Assembly: GCF_004766125.1 (NCBI RefSeq)
Contig: NZ_SJSA01000001.1
Location: 310,001 to 374,000, forward strand
DNA from: Duncaniella freteri
Lineage (GTDB): Bacteria; Bacteroidota; Bacteroidia; Bacteroidales; Muribaculaceae
Direction: 5' to 3'
Length of the DNA: 64,000 bases
Shown: piece after piece, positions 63,447-64,000 of the stretch
Layout of the letters: each line of letters opens with the position of its first letter
Numbering within the stretch: position 1 is the first letter of the stretch
Notes under the pieces: model-generated
What the model was told of the DNA's origin: nothing
The model's database searches: none
Seen by the model: only the letters and a program-made list of their open reading frames with translations
Made by a program: the position numbers and the translations under genes

Positions 63447-64000
63447 ATGAGAATTATCCATCTATTACTCACCACCATCATCTTCTTCTCGTCTGCCCTT
63501 ATATCAGAAGGACAGACCCACCGGCTGTTCTCCTCGGACAAAGACCTGTCAAGCAGCCTTATCAACGATGTATTTCAAGATTCCTATGGAATGATATGGA
63601 TAGCCACTGAAGATGGGCTCAACAGATATGACGGAGCTAAATTCACTGTGTACCGACGCTGCAATGACAGGCCGAACGGACTTGCCCATAACTTCGTAAA
63701 CTCTGTGTTTGAGGACAAGGACAGGAACCTTTTCATAGGCACACACAACGGCGCTCAGATGTATAACCGCGATGATGACACATTCTCGCCTCCGGCAGTT
63801 TTTGACAGCAACGGCAAAAGTCATACCGGAAACATCAAGTCATTCTTCCAGCGCGACAACGGAGAGATATGGATAGTGGGCAATATCACGGCCCCGATAA
63901 AATCGATTGAGAATGGCAAAATTAAGGTCAGGCATATCCCTGAGAGCAGAAAGCTGTTTGGCTTCAGCCATCAAGGCATAGAGGACAGTGCAGGCAACAT
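63447..64000 (+). CDS. Two-component-type polysaccharide sensor (HTCS), N-terminal part only
   Basis: 184 codons are visible before the right edge. A signal peptide or anchor (LLLTTIIFFSSALISEGQ) is followed by beta-propeller repeats of the reg_prop type: SSLINDVFQDSYGMIWIATE, DGLNRYDGAKFTVYR, FVNSVFEDKDRNLFIGTHNGAQMYN. These form the periplasmic sensor of hybrid two-component regulators in Bacteroides. Kinase and AraC domains, if present, are beyond the window. It diverges from the GPH/GH43 operon, which is its likely target. Confidence 0.82.
   Translation, partial: MRIIHLLLTTIIFFSSALISEGQTHRLFSSDKDLSSSLINDVFQDSYGMIWIATEDGLNRYDGAKFTVYRRCNDRPNGLAHNFVNSVFEDKDRNLFIGTHNGAQMYNRDDDTFSPPAVFDSNGKSHTGNIKSFFQRDNGEIWIVGNITAPIKSIENGKIKVRHIPESRKLFGFSHQGIEDSAGN

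Noticed and set aside
1..64000. CRISPR arrays, rRNA genes, integrons, invertible promoters with recombinase genes
   Set aside because: I saw no regularly spaced repeats, no rRNA, no cas or integrase genes, and no recombinase next to the fimbrial or susC promoters.

Overview
The window looks like chromosomal DNA from a gut Bacteroidales, most likely a Muribaculaceae (S24-7) member. This is inferred from gene content and promoter style, not from a 16S gene, since none is present. The supporting features are a SusC/SusD pair, two AraC-type or hybrid polysaccharide sensors, Mfa/Fim-type (type V) fimbriae, PorV of the type IX secretion system, a DUF4494 protein, and many promoters with the Bacteroidetes -7 element TAnnTTTG. 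Five of those promoters carry TTTG exactly 20 bases upstream. Shine-Dalgarno sequences are weak throughout, as expected for this phylum.

Layout. 1-4.2 kb: a minus-strand pdxJ-exbB-exbD-tonB operon (TonB-like gene cut by the window edge) diverges from a small ACT-like protein, nadK and a YgbA-family protein. 4.2-10.2 kb: a complete minus-strand branched-chain amino acid operon ilvD-ilvB-ilvN-acyl-ACP thioesterase-ilvC. 10.5-15.3 kb: a SusR-like membrane-bound AraC regulator followed by a secreted GH31 alpha-glycosidase. 15.4-20.4 kb: a minus-strand run DUF4494-yggS-neuC/legG-legF/ptmE-obgE-yraN, placing two nonulosonic-acid precursor genes among housekeeping genes. 20.5-24.9 kb: tRNA-Leu, an intact ISL3-like insertion sequence with terminal repeats and an 8-bp target duplication, a fused feoAB, and tRNA-Ser. 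25.0-30.5 kb: an orphan SusC/SusD pair in which SusC is frameshifted at a run of seven G in the signal-peptide region. 30.7-39.0 kb: porV-ispF, a polyferredoxin-like membrane protein, thyA-folA, an agmatine-to-putrescine pathway (aguA, aguB) with small partners, a PepSY-like protein and a LysE exporter. 39.2-42.7 kb: a lipoprotein, clpB and a small conserved protein.

42.9-54.6 kb holds the most striking region: a minus-strand fimbrial locus encoding a DUF3575 outer-membrane protein, a major fimbrillin, a FimB/Mfa2-type anchor, a further fimbrial lipoprotein, and three tandem modular lipoproteins of about 800 residues. These three share an N-terminal half (nearly identical at DNA level in two of them) but have divergent C-terminal halves. 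The best promoter candidate for the locus has a seven-G tract in its -33/-7 spacer. Together with the seven-G frameshift in susC, this suggests that slipped-strand phase variation may switch surface structures here. This is inference and needs read-level or population data.

54.8-64 kb: a thioredoxin-like DUF5106 lipoprotein, htpG, a secreted protein with a type IX sorting-like tail (fitting porV), ssb, a YitT/YczE-like membrane protein, and a GH43 glycosidase plus GPH-family sugar transporter. The last two diverge from a two-component-type sensor cut by the right edge.
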